Positions 12,810 to 26,138 of a stretch of DNA of 64,000 nt are shown here, in pieces; positions within the stretch are counted from its first letter, which is position 1, and every line of letters begins with the position of its first letter. The translations under genes and the position numbers were made by a program. This DNA comes from Crotophaga sulcirostris. Taxonomy: Eukaryota > Chordata > Aves > Cuculiformes > Crotophagidae. The notes beneath the pieces are model-generated. The model had not been told where the DNA came from, ran no database searches, and saw nothing but the letters and a program-made list of their open reading frames with translations. The DNA lies in NCBI GenBank assembly GCA_013397455.1, contig VYZB01000329.1:52381-116380 (forward strand), in the 5' to 3' direction.

Positions 12810-12960
12810 TTTCTTTAGGAGGTGTTTAAGAGGAGATTGGATGAGGCACTCAGTGCCATGGTTTAGATGATGAGTTGATGTTAGTGTTGGGTTATAGGTT
12901 GGATTCGCTGATCTCAGAGGTCCTTTGCAACCTTGTAATACTGTGATACTGTGATACTGT
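12810..12960 (+). mobile_element. CR1 LINE 3' end, plus strand, with octamer tail
   Basis: Positions 12819-12866 translate to EVFKRRLDEALSAMV followed by a stop, the conserved end of the CR1 ORF2 protein. The short 3' UTR follows, including the CTCAGAGGTCCTTTGCAACC block. The element ends in a tandem 8-bp repeat at 12938-12960 (unit ATACTGTG, almost three copies). It is strongly 5'-truncated, with only about 150 bp left. The terminal octamer differs from the commoner ATTCTATG and ATTCTGTG units by one position, kept in all copies. Confidence 0.92.
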
Positions 12961-14429
12961 AAATTTGAGATACCCAGGCCTCCTAATGGAAGTGCCTGAG
13001 TCCCCAGTACAGCCTGTGGTAAGAAAGGTTGTGTTTAAGGCAATGTAAGACCTTTACCTGAGAACTCTGATTTACTAGGCCCAGAACATTTAGATGTTCA
13101 GGACTTATTTTAGTTGATCTAGATGAGATTTCCAACTTTCAGTCCTACAGTAGGATGCAGCTTACATGTTCATCAGAGACCCATCCTTCACAACTCCTCA
13201 CATATTTTCTCAGAGTTGCTTGACTTTGTATTACTTATTTGCAGTCAGAACACTGAAATGTTAGAAGATCTGACTGGACTTATTTGGGCAATGCATCAAA
13301 TAATCCAGTGATTTGTTTTAGTTTTAATATTTGCTTCTATAATGAAATCTATGGATAAATATGATTACTGTTATGACTTATTGAATTAATTAAGGAGGAT
13401 TAGTTTCTTTTCCAAAATATTTCTTGATTTTGCAGCAAGTCTGTGTCCCCTGCACTCAGGTGTCTTCCTATACATGTCTGAAAAGGCTTATAGTACATCT
13501 GAAAGCACAAATAGAATATTTTAAAATGCATTCACTGCACTGAACTTGTATTTTATTATGTGTATACCAGGTGGATAAGTTCTTTTAAGGAACTGCTTCT
13601 GCAGTTGTGTTTTTGTGATTGTTTTCTCTCAGATTTATATTCCACATACCAATCTTTATTGATGGAGAGAGAAAAATGCAAAGATGTAAAGATCCTGACC
13701 TTTCCTTAGTGCTCATTTTAGAACTATAATAAGGGTACACTGAACAGCCTTGTTTCAAGCCATGAACTTATGAACTGATGATTTTATGAAATCCAACCCT
13801 TACTGTAATTATAATACAATCCTCATTCCTTTCAGCAAGCAATTTTTCTGCAAAGTCAAGTCTTGCTTTCTTTTCCTGTAGGGTGATGTGGATGTACATG
13901 ACCACTTCCATCCGTCACACGTTGTGGCAAACATCAGTGCTCAGATAGGCAGTTACTGAACACAAGCAGCTCCTGCTGACTTCAGTGGCTGAATGTTTTT
14001 CCTTGGCAGTGGGTGCATGATCTAGTCCCAGGATAACAATGTATTTGGCCTTCTCATCTACTTCCTGACAACTGACTGCAAACCTATCTTTTGGGTAGCT
14101 TCTTTTCTTTCCATAGTAAAGAGTGACCTGGGCAGCCATTTGCTGTTCTTTAACTGAATCCAGAGTAAAAATAAGCTGCTGTTAATTTATGATGGGTTTG
14201 TTTGCAAAATTAATGCCTGTCCATCAGCTGTTCCTTTGGCTAGTTTAGAGATAAAACACTATTTTCTCAAAGAAGTGCAATAAATGGTACATGCACCAGA
14301 GGTAGCAGAGGCAGATATGACAGCCAACCAGCTTCTTTTGTTTCAACCCACTACAGAAATAGAACTTAAAGTAGTTAAGTCTATTGCCATTTTGGTCATG
14401 TTGATGGAGAAAAATAGTCTAGAAACCCT
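12961..14429. other. Unique noncoding DNA
   Basis: About 1.5 kb without a recognised gene. A block near 13966-13985 (CTCCTGCTGACTTCAGTGG) resembles part of the old amniote interspersed repeat seen elsewhere in the window, but it is too short to call. Open frames are at most 74 codons and unrecognised. Confidence 0.5.
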
Positions 14430-14800
14430 TGTCAGGGCGGTCAGCCAGGAAAGAGAGGGGTGGCAGATATCACCAGATGGCGCCGGTAGATACTGAGTGC
14501 AAGAGTTACTCTGGCCCTTACTTGCCTCTGAACAAAGGCTGTTATTTGAAAAGTTGTTAGGAGAAACACCAAAGTTGCCTCCTTGCTGCGGTTTCCCCTG
14601 AAGAGCTCTTCTGAGAAACATGGTTTCCTGGGCAGTTGGATTTGGGTAGAGGTTTCATGGAACATATTTTGCTTGGATGTTCTGTGCAGCGCTAGTGGTA
14701 AAGAGTTGGAGTGGGGAACCTGCTGCCTTTCTCTGTCAGCAAAAACACCCAGTGGATCAGCAGTGAGTAGCGCTGTCTCGCCGGTCCACTTACGTAAAAT
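14430..14800. promoter_or_regulatory. CpG-retaining patch around a CTCF motif
   Basis: I count about nine CpGs in 370 bp, four of them clustered at 14765-14792, in otherwise CpG-poor DNA. A strong CTCF-like core lies at 14470-14484. Four overlapping open frames of 70 to 92 codons on both strands fall in and around this patch, which probably reflects fewer stop codons in the more GC-rich sequence and not coding. Candidate regulatory or insulator element; unproven. Confidence 0.4.
14470..14484 (+). promoter_or_regulatory. Predicted CTCF binding site
   Basis: TCACCAGATGGCGCC fits the CTCF core (CCA, then C or G, then C or T, AG, purine, any base, GGC, purine) at all but the first position. It retains two CpGs, whose methylation would be expected to affect binding. 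Orientation is plus, the same as the second site at 46956. Confidence 0.55.
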
Positions 14801-17800
14801 CTAAATATAAATGATTCTTGTGACTGCACAAGTTCAGATCAACTTTATGGTTGTTCTGTATTTTATTGTACTGTGTTGTTTTCTATTATATCGTACAATG
14901 ATATGACACTATGCATCAGTTGGTGGAACCACCAAACCCCTTGCAGCCCAATAACTACATGGGAGTCTTCTACTTCTGTGCATCAAAATTGCTCAACATC
15001 AGAATATCAGAAAAAAAGGCCAATAAAACAAAAAAATGAAATATCATCAGCAACTGAAAAAAAGCGCAACAGGACTGTGCATAGTCTTTTGGGCCAAAAG
15101 GTGAGAATGTTTATTTTTTTGAAACTATTTAGAAATTCAGGCGGTATAGCTAGAGTTGAGATGAGTTTTCCTCTTGTATATGAATACATAAGGACATTTA
15201 TAATGTTCAGTTTTCAATAAAAAGTGTAGTTTCTACAGTTTTTTTTTTGTATTAGAAACATAATGATTTGCGGAAAAGCCATAAAGAAATTCAAAAGCAT
15301 CCTCCTTTCCTTCTGTTTGAAAAAAATGCACAACATTCATTTATTTTTAACCATTGGTAGCAAATCTTTACTGGTTTTGGCCAGTTGTAGCAGTTAACTA
15401 GAACAGAATTCTGCCAGGACTTTAAAATTAACGTATTTCCTTTTTTCCTTTCCCATTCTCTAAGAGTTTGTGGGTTCTTTTCTGATCACAGTCGGTTGGC
15501 AAATCTGATTTGTGGTTCAGTATTAATGCACTGAATAAAAAAACCACCTCTTGCATTATTAAAATCACTCCCTGCAGCCTCGAGGGTGCCTTACATACGT
15601 CTCTGATTCTTATATCACCCATCTTGATCCTGTTTAGCTTGTAAAATCTGATAGGATCACTGCTCAAAGGGCTGTGGTAGGTGTACCATCTGATTTTAAC
15701 TCCTTGGTGACCTCAGAGATGTTCCTGTGTATACAGATATACATATACCCACCCAGGGCTGCATCCGGTAAGGTGCAAACCAGTCTGGCTGTGCCCCAGC
15801 AAAGCACTTAACCAACTGCTCAGCATGGAGCCACTGAACTTAAGTCAAGGGGGAGGTACTGCAATGTGGCCTGCACTGTGAATTGCATTCAGATTTAGAG
15901 TAAGAGTTGGTCAGAACATGAGGACAGGTAATCCAAATATGAAGTCATATTTATATTGAAAGGGGGTATTCACAAGTAAGGGGTAGCTTAATTTAATAGA
16001 ATCGCTTCCAAAGGGCCCTTGGGGAAGCCCACCTTGCCCCTCTACCTGTGGAGGCTGTGTCTAGAGAAATTAATCTTGTAATGGTAAAGTGAAGCTTTAT
16101 GAATACTCTCCAAAATGTTATGGACATCATATTTCTTCTAAACTGCTTCAGTTCCTGACTCTGGGTAAAACTTCTGAAATTGGTAGCAACTGGCTCCCTA
16201 GGAGTTTAAATGTGATGCATGAATGTGTGGTGGTACATGAAGAATTTCAAAGCGAGAGGGTAAGTTTAGGAGGTCGTAACCACCTTCCAGTTCTGTGCAT
16301 GGATTTTGATCATTTCTTGTGGTTGTAGCTGGTTCTTTTAAGACAACTTTTCAGTGATCTCTGCTGAGTTCCTTCAGCATATAATGCGTATTCCTTCTGT
16401 CAGATGATAACTTTGGCATCTGGGCATTGCAGCAAATAAATAATGATTTTATTTGGCAATCCTTTTCCCTTACAGTATGATTATCTGGTGTGCCTTAGAT
16501 TTTCTGGTGGTCTTTGGACTCTCTGATTTAATCTCATGTTAGTAAGTTCAGACAGTAGCTTTAAGTGTGCCTCCTCCTATGTGAGCCCAATCCTAAGCAA
16601 AGGAAAAAACCCACAGGTAATCAAAACACTGATTTTCTTTCTCTATGTGAAATATTAAAGTTCTGCTTTTTTTTCTGTTGAAATATGAAAAATATACTTA
16701 TTTTGGTCTTGATCTTTTAACCAACACACAATATTTAAAAAGTCAAATGATATACAAGCAAAGAAACCCACCTAGCACTGACAACAAAATGATTATTTTT
16801 TTCCTATATATTTTCTCTCCAATGTATGATAATAGCATCTAATTTTTGGCCACAAAAGACAGAGCCTGGAAAAGCATCTGTGCCATTTGGACAGCACAGC
16901 TGTGAAAGTTACTCTCTACCCAGAGGGAATGTTTTGACTAACCATCACAGAAAAGGAACTGTTTCCTATGGGAAAGAAGTCCATTGGTATAAAGTTCATG
17001 TCCTCCAATGTATCTCCAATATGCATGCAAAAAAAAAATCTAGGAATGAAGATCTTTGCAATACCTTTTGTGAATGAATATTTCACATGGTGGTGTTACA
17101 GATAGATGGAGAAGGATGAGGTCCATTCTCCAGCTCTCATCTGTCATTGTCTTCTCAAGAGCAGCATCAGAATGGAGTAGGAGACTCCTCTTTTTATCCA
17201 TGATCCAGGACTGCATTTTAAGCATCCAAAAGGTAGCATATTTTTGTTTCTGTTTAGAAAGAGGCAAAGCTGAAAACACACGCTGAAGTTGTACAGGCTC
17301 TGAGCTGGAGTAACTCCTGAAGGATGTCAGGTCCACTGGGAATTACAAAGCCAGATCCACTTCCCAGCTTCAAGCTTCCTCTCCCAAGCATGCAGCAAAT
17401 GTGTTATTCACTCCCTGGCCTTTTGCACAATGGGCTGACCTTCCCCTGAAATAAGTCAGTGCAGCTTGAGAGCAACATACAGAGCCTTTTGGGCCTTCCT
17501 CTGTCCAAAATGTTGTGTCATTTTTAGGCAGTATAGCACCCCCAGTGGGACTGACCTTCCTCCTCTTGAAATAAGTATCAAGACTCTCATTGACTCCTGT
17601 GGAAAGGGGACTGGGCATTACGCTTGCCTCTGGAAAAATAGAAAATAAAAACGCAAGTTATATGGATCCCTAGGAGTCCATAATATAAACATTACTCATG
17701 CAAATGTAATATTTAGACTATTTTAAATGCATATTAGTTGGAACATGCACAGCAATATTTTGTAGTTTCTTTGCAAGTAGATCTTCTGTATGTACAAAGT

Positions 17801-18579
17801 CACTGGTGATGTTGTAGTGATACAGCACAGGGAACAGCACTCCCTATAGTGGGAGAACAGTAGAGGGTACAGCAGGGTTGAGATAAAGCACTTTGCACCA
17901 AGCCTTTTGGAGAGGATCCTGGTGTGGTAGATTGTGATATGCAGCTTTTACTTTGGGCCTCTTAGAATTTCCATCAGATCATGAACATGATCATTTATGA
18001 GTATTTTAGCTGCCCTATCTTGGGAGAGAGTTTGCTGTGCATTTTTTGTGGAAGGCAAAATAGAAGTTTTTTGAATGCACAGGAAAAAATTGTACAAATT
18101 TTCTAACTTCTGTGGTACTGCTTTAGCTCTAATGCATTCTTAGCATTTGTGAACAAGTGCAGATCTTTTTGACCCCCCCTTTCACACTCCCCAGGAAAGG
18201 ACATGAGAATCTGGACTCTGATTTGTACAACAAGCCAAAACAAACCCCTGCAAAATTTTACATAAAACCCCAAGAAGATCTTAAGGAAGAAATATCCAAG
18301 GCTAGAACCAAGTACGCTGGGACGGGTGGAGGCAGGTGTATACAATTACAGAGATAAAACTATGTGCACGCTTCTCTATGTGATATACACTGAGGGAATA
18401 GGTTAGTTCTTCCACTTGTAAATCCATACTTCACCATCCCTGTATATCAGGCGTGTGAGCTGTAATAATAAATTTGTCAGGCAGCCAATCCAAGTATCTT
18501 CCTCTTGCTGGAAGATATACAGAAGACTGTGCAAAACTGTAGCACTGACAGGAGCTGCTAAAGCAAAAAGATCTCCTTT
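14801..18579. other. Long unique noncoding stretch
   Basis: About 3.8 kb. There is a 115-codon plus-strand open frame (14873-15220) with a lysine-rich low-complexity middle and no family motif; I treat it as chance. Simple sequence includes a T run near 15240. No transposon recognised. Confidence 0.5.
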
Positions 18580-18990
18580 CACAGAATCATAGAATGACCT
18601 GAATTGGAAGGGGCCCACAAGGATCACTGAGTCCAACTCCTGTCCCTGCATAGGACAACCCCAACATTCACACCATGTGTCTGAGGGCATTGTCCAAATG
18701 CTTCTTGAATATTGTCAAGCTTGGCGCCCTGACTGCTTCCATGGAGAACTGTTCCAGTGCTCCACCACCCTCTGGGAAAAGAACCTTCTAATATCCAACC
18801 GAAACCTCCCCTGGCACATCTTCCTGCTGTTCCCTCAAGTCCTATCATTCGTCACCAGCAAGAAGAGATCAGTGTCTGCTCCTTCTCCTTCTCTTGTGGG
18901 GAAGCAGTAAACGGCTACGAGGTCCCCCCTCAGTCTCCTCTTCTCCAGGCTGAACAGATCGAGTGACTTCAGCCTCTCCTCATATGATTT
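18580..18990 (-). mobile_element. CR1 LINE 3' fragment, minus strand
   Basis: The fragment begins at its 3' terminus with the octamers CACAGAAT (18580-18587) and CATAGAAT (18588-18595). The standard CR1 terminal region follows in reverse: a GAATTGGAAGGGGCCCAC block, GTCCAACTCCTGTCCCTGC, a CTCCACCACCCTCTGGGAA block, and near the other end CTCAGTCTCCTCTTCTCCAG with GCTGAACAGATC. Open frames on both strands across 18403-18966 are translations of this repeat and are not genes. It is 5'-truncated at about 18990. Confidence 0.94.
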
Positions 18991-21900
18991 GTTTGTTTTG
19001 ACCATTCCAGGATACTGTTCATGGAAAGGTTACCGGACAACCCCAAACTTAAGGCAAAACAGACTAATTCCCTTGCTTGTATATCACTATATGTGCTCTC
19101 TACCAATCAGGCTGCGTAATGATGGGACTGACCTCTAAGCATGGGAGGGCAAATAGGTATAACGGATCACCGTCTTTCTGAGAGAGAAACCTTCTTCTGG
19201 AAACAGACAAGCCAGACAGTGTGCATTTTAATTAAAATCACATCCTGGGCATTTAAGTTTTCAAAAATTATTAGTATGACAGAGGTTACCTTTTCTTGTG
19301 ACTACTATTATTACTGTCAGACTGCCTGCTTCAAGTAGGGGGTTGAAGGCTACATATGGGATAGGGGAATGTAAAGTTTGTTGGAAGGGGTTAGTACATG
19401 GGGCCGTAGCCTTGGAATGCTCTTTGTTGGCTAGCATTCTCTTACTGTCTTGTCTACAGCTGCACGAAAGACCCCTTAGGACATTATGTATAGACCTCAG
19501 CAGTGACTGCAGTGCTATAAACCGCAGGTGACTCTGGTCATATCCAATTTCTCGTCCTCAACACAGCACATGCTATCACTGCTGTATATTCCTCGCCAAG
19601 GTGAACAGGGAGAACAACTTTATGGATTATTATAGAGAATTTCTTCCAATTTTTTGATTGGAATTGTTGTATTTCTTTAAATAATTTTGCACACTTTGCA
19701 GTTGTGTACTTGTAATTGAGACATGAGCATGAATGAAATAAGATGACATTTGGATGTATATAAATAATCTTACAGATGAGCTGTTTAGCCTCGTAAAGGA
19801 CCACACTTGTCTTTCATGTAGCAAATTTAGGACTCAGAAAGAGACTTTCTAGGAATGTCTTAGGTTTTTTTACTGTTCACACAGACTTTCCTATGATTCA
19901 TCGCTGTGCATTTTACAAATAAAGCTGCACCACAAAGAGATGAAATGACCTACCCAAGGCTGTACAAAATCTTGTGGTGCAGTCAGCAGTTGACTCATAC
20001 TCCTAAATCTCTGTTCTATTCTATTGTATTATTCTTTGGCACCTAAATAACACTTGTGTCTTGAAAAGTCTTTCCTTCTGGAAACAAGTTTTGTTTCAGC
20101 TCTGAAGAGTACAACTGCTTTACAAACAGAGGAGAAAAAAGCACGTCTCTGGGAAAAAGTATAAAAAAGACACAAGAAAAACAAATTATTTCATAGTTTA
20201 AAATTCCACTTTGAAGTGCATTTTGGTGATTATCAGATAAATCCCTAAGAACAGATTTGGAATGACACTGTATATATGCTTGAAGCAGTTCTCTCTTTAA
20301 TGGATCTTTTGGAACTTGCCTAAGTTGCCATGAGAAGCCCGTTTTTATCATGCTGTACTGTAAATATTTTAGTACTGAAATTGGCTTTTAGTAAAATTAG
20401 CTACAAGTTCAAAATGTCTAATGGACACTATGGCAGTAAAATTAAGAATAATGTCATTTTGTCTCTTTAATGTGCCCCTAAACATTCTCACAAAGAATTA
20501 GAGCGTTGATTGTTATTTTTCAGCTCAAGATTTGGCAGGTGTGTAATGCGACTCCTGATAGCAAGACAGTAGATTACATTCTCCTATAAAACCATTTCTA
20601 AGGGACTTGGCACAAAAACTGTTATTACATGTCTGCAGGTGTTTAGTAATTGGATTAATGCAGAGCAGAAGGAATGTCTGACGCCCCAGCACTGAGAAAC
20701 GCTGAGGAAAGACACATTCGTTTCTGAGAGTAACCTGGAATGCATGATGACAGCCTGTTCACACACATAGGGCCAGATCTAAGCCTGCAAGTTTAAAATT
20801 AACTGCTGTGAGCAATCACCTTCCAGAGAAAAGTTTATCCAAACCTAAATACAATAACAGGAGCTCTGTAAGTAAGGAGGTAGGGAGCTTTGGGTTATGT
20901 TTTGATCCTATTCCAAAAGCAACTTGCAGAACCTTAGCAAAAGACTTATGATATCAAGCATATCACGGATCCCTAAAATCCTAGGTGTCTAATAAAAATG
21001 TCCTTGGTAAACATATAGGCCCTCAAAATTCTGTAAAGGCATACAGAATAAGATATAATCACAGATCAAGGCCTTTCAGGATAAACTGATGTTCTTCTAA
21101 ATATCTTGATCATGAATTAGAAAGGTTTTTGTAATGGCCAGGAACAAAAGACATAAATCTTTTTATATTGATGAAAATATTACATTAAGAAGTCCATTTG
21201 AACTAGTAAACACCAGAAAGAAATTTCCAATAAGGTCTTAGCTTAGGCCTTGCCAGTGCTCAGAAAAAAACTTGCATGTAATCTCTGGTTCACTACATTT
21301 CATTGTATAGCTGACAGGTTGTCCTTGAAAATTCACTTGAGCATGGGTACTGTTTCAGAAAGCATCTTTGGCACATGTGGCTTGTGTATTAACTTTAACA
21401 GCAGAGGGATTTAGGGATAAAATCAATTCTTTGTGTTATCCTGTGCTGGGAAAGCAGGACCCCTGAAAACTAGTTCTCTGCTTTGAGGACTCCTAGGAGT
21501 ACAGAAGTTATGTGGGTCCAGTGAGGGAACCTTAGGAAGTATTGTCTTTTTTACCCATCAGAGTATTATTCTCCAGGTCTATAGTGGGAGACAATAAACA
21601 GCGCTGAGGTGACTGATCTGTGTGGCTTTTGGCTTTCTGGTTCCCCTGGAAGCAGTACTAGCTAGATATCAATAGAACAGAGAAATGCCCTGTGACCAGA
21701 CTATTGGCTAAGTAGGAAAGCCACGAAGTTTGGGTATTGCTCGTGACTCACACTTGTTGGGCTTTGCACAGTGTTTTTTGCAGATTGTGGAGATGTCCCA
21801 GGTGAGGACCCAAGTCCCTCTCTCTCTTGCTCCATCTCTCTGGTCTTTATCAGCAAAGACGAGTGGGTATGATTCTGTCATTTTCTTATGTTGGTTGATT

Positions 21901-24900
21901 AGAACTGCAATTTTCTGAAATAAGCAGTGAATTAATTTCAAGAAGAAATAAAATTTGCATTTCTTTATATTCGCCCTATGAATTTACTAACAAATAAGAA
22001 TCCCAAGGGAGAAGAATATATTCTTCTTATTAAAATAGATACAGAACCATATTTCCTGTGCAAAAGATACATTTTTCTCAGGGAATTTAATCAAAATACC
22101 CCTGATTTTTGGGAATAACATTTGACTATTTTACCAGAATCTTGAAAGCTTTGTCCTGTGCAATGAATGAGGTTTCTCTGGGGATCAGGAGTTTAATGAC
22201 TATGGATCAAATGGCAGACTCATGAAGGTCATTGGGAATGTTGCATCAGCTTCCAGATGCAACGGTCACAAATAAGTCCCACTGCAGTTAAAGGTGGCAA
22301 AGAATTCCCATTATAGCTTTGTCTTTTATACCCACACAGCTTTCTCCAGGCTTGATCTATATCAGAAAGCATATTGTTGAGGATGTGGACAACAGAGAAT
22401 TGACTGCATGTATAATAGCGCTCATACTGCACAGATAAATACATGTGCACAATCTATTGCTTCAAAAGTTCTTTAGGATGAACAGTTCAGCCTCCCTGGA
22501 GGTCAAGGAATGCCGTATCACCATTCCCTTTGCGGAGGTATCTCTGGCTCAGATTAGATCCTTTCTGTGCATTGCATGTGTCAGGCTGTAGTGTGGAGGA
22601 TCCATTTCATGTGGTGTTGGGAAAGCTTCATTTGAATTTTTTCCAGCTTTCAGATGTTTGACTTTGGAGTTTTAACATTCCTTACTCATCAACTTTTATG
22701 AATTTAATTTCTTTCTTCACCCTCCCCCCCTTTTTTTTTTAAGAGCAGGAAAATTTAAAAATAAGTCTGTGGTGAATCTACACGCTTCAGCGTTACATGC
22801 CTGTGGCACAGAACTGCTATGCTGAATGATGATGCTGACCATATAGGCTAACAGCAGGCTCTTCTAACAGGGAAATTAATATTGCTTGAATAACTCAGGG
22901 AATAAAAAAAGCAACCAGTTCCACATCTAACCATCCCTTTCCCCAGAAAGGTGATAAGGTGATGGTGTTTTCATCTAACCTTTTCCAGCTTTACTCCTCA
23001 AAATTTGATTAGCCCTTGAAAAACAGCTTTGAAGAATTTCTGAGAAAGTCTCTGAAGCCCAGAGTTTCCTGCAGGTAAGGGAAAGACTGTGTACTAACAA
23101 AGCACCCCAACAGTGAGAGCTAAAAGGACATAAAGGGGTAGGTTGGCAGATGTTAGCTTTGCTTGCATACTCCCTCTGGATTGACTCACAGCCTATTGTT
23201 GAACACAGGAAAATAAGTTGTTTGGACCTCTGGTTGGACTCAATGCATAGAATTGCGTTCTTAAGTAAGTCTGAAAGTTACAGAGTTCAGAAAAAAATAG
23301 TTGCCTCAGCTCCCCTTCTTGCCAGTGAAGAGTGATTCATGTCACTTTTCTTGAACACTTGGCTCAGGAATTGCCTTCTAGAGGTACCTGTACTTCTCCA
23401 CTGACTAGAAGGGAACTTTGTCTAAGTGTTAAGTCTGCCTGAGACTAAATCCATGCTTTCAAACTATTGAATTAACTGATCTTAATTTCATTTGAACCCA
23501 CAGTATCAGGAAGGGCTCATTTTGCATTGTTACAATGAAACAATACTTTTTCCTCTGAAAAAAATGAAACTACCCCATAAAAATATTATACTTCTGATAC
23601 AACTGTTGACACAGCTATATTAGGTAAGGTTAACGTCTCTTGACAGCTGTGCAAGAAAATTCTGCAGCCTCTTGAGCAGATCTTGATGTTTTTACTCTCT
23701 GTGAATAAAATCGTTGTCCATCTGCAGTCTCACTGATTTCAGGGAGTCTCCTCTGGGAGAAGTATTTCAGTGTAGCAGAGCTGATTCACCTACTCTATTT
23801 GCACATTTACTGAAGGGAATTACAAGCAGTATTACTAAAGAAAACCAACCTTTACCACCCTTACAAAAGTTTGTTAATTCTTCCTTCACATTAATATTAG
23901 TATTAAAATAGAAAGATCCCACTAGAAGATACTACTAACACAGCAGACAGTTTTAACAATGGCCCAATTCTATACCTAGCTTGTTTTTTCACATTATAGT
24001 TAAAGAAGATGATTGCAAATTATGAAGTTTTAAAAGGCAATTTTTTTCTGCAGGTGGAAGAAGAAATGCAGACTTCACTCCATGACTATTCTATGCATGC
24101 TTTTTAGGAAGAAATACGGGTGGAATGGATTGTCTGTTTGAACTATTACATATTGTGCTCTGAATTTTTAAAGGATCATTAGCTGTGCTATGGAACATGC
24201 CTTTATGTTTTTTAAACAAGTTTGAAATTTTTACCATGTCATAGTTTGCTTTGATTTCTTTATTTTCTTTTTTTTTTTTTATATTTTACAAAAATGCAGA
24301 AAATAGAGAGACCTGCCAACCAGAGGTAGAGATGTGTTCAGATGTGTAACCTTACAGGTTCAGGAAGACTTCAAAGTTGAAACTGGTAGGATCTGGTTAC
24401 ACTGCATCACGGAGGATAAATTTATGCCTGTAAGCCATAACCTTTGGTCAGTCTCTGTTTCTTCCTGTTGGCTAAGAGATATACTCATCTGTCATGCTGC
24501 CACACCAAATAAAATCATCTTCTTTTGTTTTTCATTTGGTTTACTGTCTGCTTATATCTTCAAAAAGGTGGGAGCTATTCAAATTGACTGTGTGTCTATC
24601 TACAGATAACAAATTAAAATTTTTTAAAATTACATCCACTGTGCTAATGCAAAATATGGTGATTGCTGGGGCTGCTGTAAAAACTGAAAAGTAGAATAAC
24701 TGTTATTCAGTCACTATTAAGACCATGTTTGTTTAGTCACAACACAGAACCCTGGGGTTACATTTACCTTTACTGGTATAAATACAAATTGGACCAGACC
24801 TCCTCTCTGGTCTTGTGGCCTATTGACATGAGTTAGCTCATGAGAAGTCAGCTGAACTCTTTTACTTTCTAAAACTGTGCGGCTTCCTCCAAACAGACTG

Positions 24901-26124
24901 TTGGGTTTTGGGTTTTAGCTAAGACCTGAAAATTGTGTCCAGACATTGTCTGGAAGAGTATTGCTTTGGATCAAAATGGTGCCAAGAGGTGTGCTAGTAA
25001 TTTAACATCACGACCTGGGTCTATTTAGTATGCTGATACAGAAATAGTAAAAACATTCAGGTGTGGTACAGAGCCAGAAATCTGTGCAGTGCCAGTCAGA
25101 CCCTGATAGAAACAGTAATACTGTAATACTATAGCTGAAGACAGTTATAAATACACCTGGGTTCTGCAAGATATACGACAGTTTTCTTCTGCATTGCAGT
25201 GGAATAAAAAAAATTAAATTTCTTCTAAAACTTGGGAACATATGTATGTTCTTGCTGCTACTCTTAAAAGTCTGGGAGGGGGAATTTACTTTCTGTATTT
25301 CAAAAATGTTCCTTTTATCAAAGGAAGGTAGTATGTGAACAATATATTATGAGATTTTCATGAATATCCAGCTTCACAAAACCAAATCAATATGAAACAT
25401 TCTCTTCTTCCTAAATTATTAGGATATCAAATTTCAACTTGAATGAATAGTTCTGTTTCCCACCCAAACATATTTCTTGGACAACTCCTGGAAACGTGAC
25501 ACCTGAACACTGCTCTTTTAGGAGTTCTGAGTTTCCATACCAGTCTACAGTTGAGGGTACACCAAAATACATGGCTGTTTATAGCTGGAACTGTGAAGCT
25601 ATGCATATGCATCTTGTATGCCTTCACTATAGAGTGCAACTGGATATTACATTTAATTTCTGGTTTTAACACATAACCACTGCGCTGCATTCTGCTGCTT
25701 TTATGGTGAAGGAACTAAAGCTCAGGTTCCTATTTCACCTCAGTGGATAACCTCTGGATCACCTCTGGATCCCATCCTCATTTTACAATGGCAGCAAATG
25801 GACCAAACTTTTCCGGGCACAAGCAGATAATTACGGGAAGACACCAGAGAAGAATTAAGTGATTAAATTTTTTGTGAAATCATGAGTACCTTAGGTCGCT
25901 TCAAGACAAAATGCCTCCAGATTTTGCATATGAATAAGTCCAGCCCTAAGAAGGACTCAGTAACTTGGCTTTGTTTATTGTTGGCTAAGCTAATCTAGCC
26001 ACAGAGATGTTAGTGCTGATTACCTGAATCAAGTCTGCATCAAAGAAATTTTCTTCCTATTTTATTTCAGGAAGCAATACTTGACTTTGAGATGAAAAAA
26101 AATTAGGGTGTTGGGCTTCTGGAG
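18991..26124. other. Long unique noncoding stretch
   Basis: About 7.1 kb with no recognised gene or transposon. Minor contents: a TTCTA-type degenerate run near 20008-20034; C and T runs near 22725-22740 and a T run near 24270-24280; and an 11-bp unit repeated almost twice at 25751-25771 (CCTCTGGATCA). Open frames reach 102 codons (minus strand, 20043-20351) with no resemblance to a family I know. A splice-like CAG/GTAAGG juxtaposition lies at 23074. Confidence 0.5.
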
Positions 26125-26138
26125 AAAAAAAAAAAAAA
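26125..26138. repeat. A14 homopolymer
   Basis: An uninterrupted run of 14 adenines. There is no target duplication or upstream gene-like sequence, so it is not the tail of a processed pseudogene that I can see. Likely polymorphic. Confidence 0.85.

Noticed and set aside
24040..24110. Exon after the acceptor TTTTTTTCTGCAG
   Set aside because: The best frame (VEEEMQTSLHDYSMHAF then stop) is short, and no branch point, partner exon or polyadenylation signal is evident.
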